From an uncultured bacterium (GTDB lineage Bacteria; Bacillota; Clostridia; Lachnospirales; Anaerotignaceae), in NCBI GenBank assembly GCA_905214825.1, contig CAJMNV010000088.1, forward strand, positions 1-8,455: a DNA stretch of 8,455 nt, in the 5' to 3' direction. A model generated the notes under the pieces. It was not told where the DNA came from. It did no database searches and saw only the letters and a program-made list of their open reading frames with translations. Position numbers and translations under genes: made by a program. Numbering within the stretch: the first letter of the stretch is position 1; every line of letters begins with the position of its first letter. Positions 6,839 through 8,455 of this stretch are shown piece by piece.

Positions 6839-8164
6839 TCAAAAACGAAAATACATAAATGGATTTTCCAAACCCATTGCCAATTCATAAACAGAAACCC
6901 AAAATATCACAAGCAACAACAGTACACAAATCCCTTTTTTACAGTTTGCCCGCAACCAGCGTTCTCCATACGGAAATGCAAAAAATATACCTGCCAACAA
7001 AAATGGTGCATACATTTTGCCATATTTGATATAATCCCCTGCGGCAATCTGTACCCCTTGTTGTCCAAACAATCTCAGAAAACACTGCACAATATCCGTC
7101 ATATCTGTTAATGAAAAAAACACCCATGACAACGGAATAACCAACAATATGTATCCATGTCCCAACACAGGAAAACGCTCTAATATACGTCGTAACCCAA
7201 TTTTTTCCAGTACAATCCAAAATAACAAATAAAATCCCCACAAAAGAAAATTCAAGTGCATACCATGCCATACGGCTGTCAAAATCCAAACGATTGTCAA
7301 ATTGTATATGGTACGCATCAAACCTTTTTGGCTTCCGCCCAACGGAATATAAATATAATCCCGAAACCAACTACCCAGCGTCATATGCCATCTACGATAA
7401 AATTCTGACACACTTTTGGAAAGATATGGGCTGTCAAAGTTTTCCGGCAATGTATACCCCAACATTTTTGCAATACCAATCGCCATCAAAGAATATCCTT
7501 GAAAGTCAAAGTACAACTGTAAGCTGTATCCTGCCAAACCCAACCAAGCCAAAGGTGTCGATATGCTTTCAAAACCAATCGTTTGTACTTGATACCATAA
7601 CCCTGCCAACTGGTTTGCCAAAAGCACTTTATACCCCAAACCAACAATAAAACACACAACACCACTTTCTAAATTTGCCCATACACAATTTGTTTTTTCT
7701 CCTAAAATTTGTATGGTACGTATTTCCATATCTTCCATTCTTGCAATCGGCCCCGATAACAGTTTTGGAAAAAACAATAGATATGCCATCATATCCAAAA
7801 TACCTTTTCCATACACCTGTTTGCGATAGCAATCAAACAATAAAGATATGGCTGTAAAAACAACAAAACTAATCCCTGGCATCAAATGATTTGACATTTT
7901 ATTCCAAATCAAAACGCCCACAAACACACTCACCCACAATACCAAAGGTGGTTTGCCCCATTTTCGTACACAAAATGCTCCCCACGTTGCCAATATTGTC
8001 AAACCCAATAAAGCTGGCAACCATTCTATATAAGAAATTCCATAAAAGAAAATACTACCAAATATCAAAACCGTTATTTTTCCATAATATGGACGCACTA
8101 TAAAATAAATGCATAAAAAAAGCGGTAAAAACCATATCATAAACGGAATTGTTCCAAAATCCAA
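6839..8164 (-). CDS. AlgI/PatA-type MBOAT O-acyltransferase
   Basis: A polytopic membrane protein that moves acyl groups, usually acetyl, across the membrane for transfer to an extracellular polymer. The protein is 441 residues from a TTG start. Family landmarks are FFPKLLSGPIARMED near residue 132, YFDFQGYSLMAIGIAKMLGY near 218, SEFYRRWHMTLGSWFRDYIY near 253 (H260), and the catalytic TAVWHG (H300). It ends NPFMYFRF, a typical AlgI-like tail. An ATG at 8170 touches the AAGGAGGT directly, too close for efficient use. The TTG at 8164 is well spaced and yields MDFGTIPFMIWFLPLFLC, matching the usual MxFxSxxFLxxFLP beginning of this family. The SGNH gene follows after 11 bases. Substrate could be peptidoglycan, teichoic acid or exopolysaccharide. 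Confidence 0.93.
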   Translation of the reverse strand: MDFGTIPFMIWFLPLFLCIYFIVRPYYGKITVLIFGSIFFYGISYIEWLPALLGLTILATWGAFCVRKWGKPPLVLWVSVFVGVLIWNKMSNHLMPGISFVVFTAISLLFDCYRKQVYGKGILDMMAYLLFFPKLLSGPIARMEDMEIRTIQILGEKTNCVWANLESGVVCFIVGLGYKVLLANQLAGLWYQVQTIGFESISTPLAWLGLAGYSLQLYFDFQGYSLMAIGIAKMLGYTLPENFDSPYLSKSVSEFYRRWHMTLGSWFRDYIYIPLGGSQKGLMRTIYNLTIVWILTAVWHGMHLNFLLWGFYLLFWIVLEKIGLRRILERFPVLGHGYILLVIPLSWVFFSLTDMTDIVQCFLRLFGQQGVQIAAGDYIKYGKMYAPFLLAGIFFAFPYGERWLRANCKKGICVLLLLVIFWVSVYELAMGLENPFMYFRF

Positions 8165-8170
8165 ATCCAT

Positions 8171-8178
8171 ACCTCCTT
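8171..8178 (-). promoter_or_regulatory. Ribosome binding site that decides the MBOAT start
   Basis: The minus-strand AAGGAGGT abuts the ATG at 8170 with essentially no spacer, but is 6 bases from the TTG at 8164. The spacing therefore argues for TTG initiation, which also gives the expected family N-terminus. Confidence 0.7.
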
Positions 8179-8205
8179 ACATGATTTTTATTTTGTAATA
8201 ATTTC

Positions 8206-8243
8206 AAAAAAATTCGACATCTGTATAAAAATCAGATATCGAA
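8206..8243 (-). terminator. Terminator-like hairpin in the MBOAT operon leader (possible attenuator)
   Basis: On the minus strand, 11-base arms TTCGATATCTG (8233-8243) and CAGATGTCGAA (8213-8223) pair with one U-G wobble around a 9-base loop. Seven U residues follow immediately (8206-8212). The plus strand lacks a T-run after the stem, so the element works on minus-strand RNA. It lies between a likely promoter and the MBOAT gene, about 40 bases before the start codon. It may be an attenuator, or the terminator of a short upstream transcript. Confidence 0.7.
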
Positions 8244-8272
8244 CCCTTCCCGCTATCATAAAATGCTTTCTT

Positions 8273-8301
8273 ATTATACGGCACAATACACGTAGATACA
8301 A
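8273..8301 (-). promoter_or_regulatory. Probable promoter of the MBOAT/SGNH operon
   Basis: A minus-strand TTGTAT (8296-8301), a 17-base spacer and a perfect -10 TATAAT (8273-8278) predict a start near 8266. The -35 matches four of six consensus bases. The transcript would meet the terminator hairpin about 23 bases from its 5' end. Confidence 0.6.
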
Positions 8302-8455
8302 GCATATCTGTCGGATTATGTCTTTTTTTCTGTTTTATACAAAACAACCTATGTTTCTGTGTAATAACACTGTTCTTTTTATATAGAAATATTGGAAAAT
8401 AACGGTATCTTACAATGTTTTTATTCCCAACACTTCACAAAATTTATTTTTTGTG

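Larger units (their letters stand above)
8165..8455. other. Upstream and leader region of the MBOAT/SGNH operon
   Basis: About 290 AT-rich bases to the window edge with no convincing protein-coding gene on either strand. It holds a minus-strand promoter (8273-8301), a terminator-like hairpin (8206-8243) and the MBOAT ribosome binding site. A short minus-strand frame of 23 codons begins with an ATG near 8253 and runs through the hairpin. It has at best a poor ribosome binding site and is not called. The last 20 bases form a small AT-rich inverted repeat (CACAAAA/TTTTGTG arms). Confidence 0.6.

Noticed and set aside
8181..8253. Possible 23-codon leader peptide on the minus strand
   Set aside because: It has no convincing ribosome binding site and no codon runs typical of attenuator peptides, and it is read through a terminator stem. 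It may be chance.
8213..8255. tRNA-like GGGTTCGA element in the MBOAT leader (minus strand)
   Set aside because: It resembles a T-loop, but the flanking bases do not form a T-stem and no cloverleaf can be drawn. The bases belong to the terminator hairpin.

Overview
The window is AT-rich, has strong AGGAGG-type ribosome binding sites, and carries families typical of anaerobic Firmicutes: IspG, an ApbE lipoprotein, an M29 aminopeptidase, KtrAB and an AlgI-type MBOAT with an SGNH partner. A chromosomal segment of a low-GC Clostridia-class organism, perhaps Lachnospiraceae-like, is the best guess. The genus cannot be read from the sequence. Nothing suggests a mobile element, phage or CRISPR array, and base composition looks uniform.

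Layout, left to right. (1) Minus strand, 1-495: N-terminal half of ispG (MEP isoprenoid pathway), running off the window. A hairpin with a U-tract at 519-550 separates it from the genes upstream of it. (2) Minus strand, 591-1839: apbE (FAD:protein FMN transferase, lipoprotein) followed by a 58-residue two-helix membrane protein I do not recognise. A near-consensus promoter at 1875-1903 drives this pair. (3) Minus strand, 1940-3602: a nicotinamidase/isochorismatase-family hydrolase and an M29 aminopeptidase, tightly coupled and driven by a promoter at 3628-3656. (4) An AT-rich divergent intergenic region, 3603-3941, which also carries a consensus plus-strand promoter (3752-3779). (5) Plus strand, 3942-5955: ktrB-ktrA, a two-gene potassium uptake operon ending at a perfect, probably bidirectional terminator (5956-5991). 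(6) Minus strand, 5994-8164: an AlgI/PatA-type MBOAT acyltransferase and an SGNH hydrolase, translationally coupled, probably an extracytoplasmic O-acylation pair. (7) 8165-8455: the leader and upstream region of that operon, with a promoter and then a terminator-like hairpin just ahead of the MBOAT ribosome binding site.

The region is mostly housekeeping or ordinary accessory metabolism. The points most worth a second look are the attenuator-like leader of the MBOAT/SGNH operon, the unrecognised small membrane protein next to ApbE with an in-frame acidic tail behind its stop codon, and several start-codon corrections, including a TTG start for the MBOAT gene. I see no clear evidence of a wholly new system.
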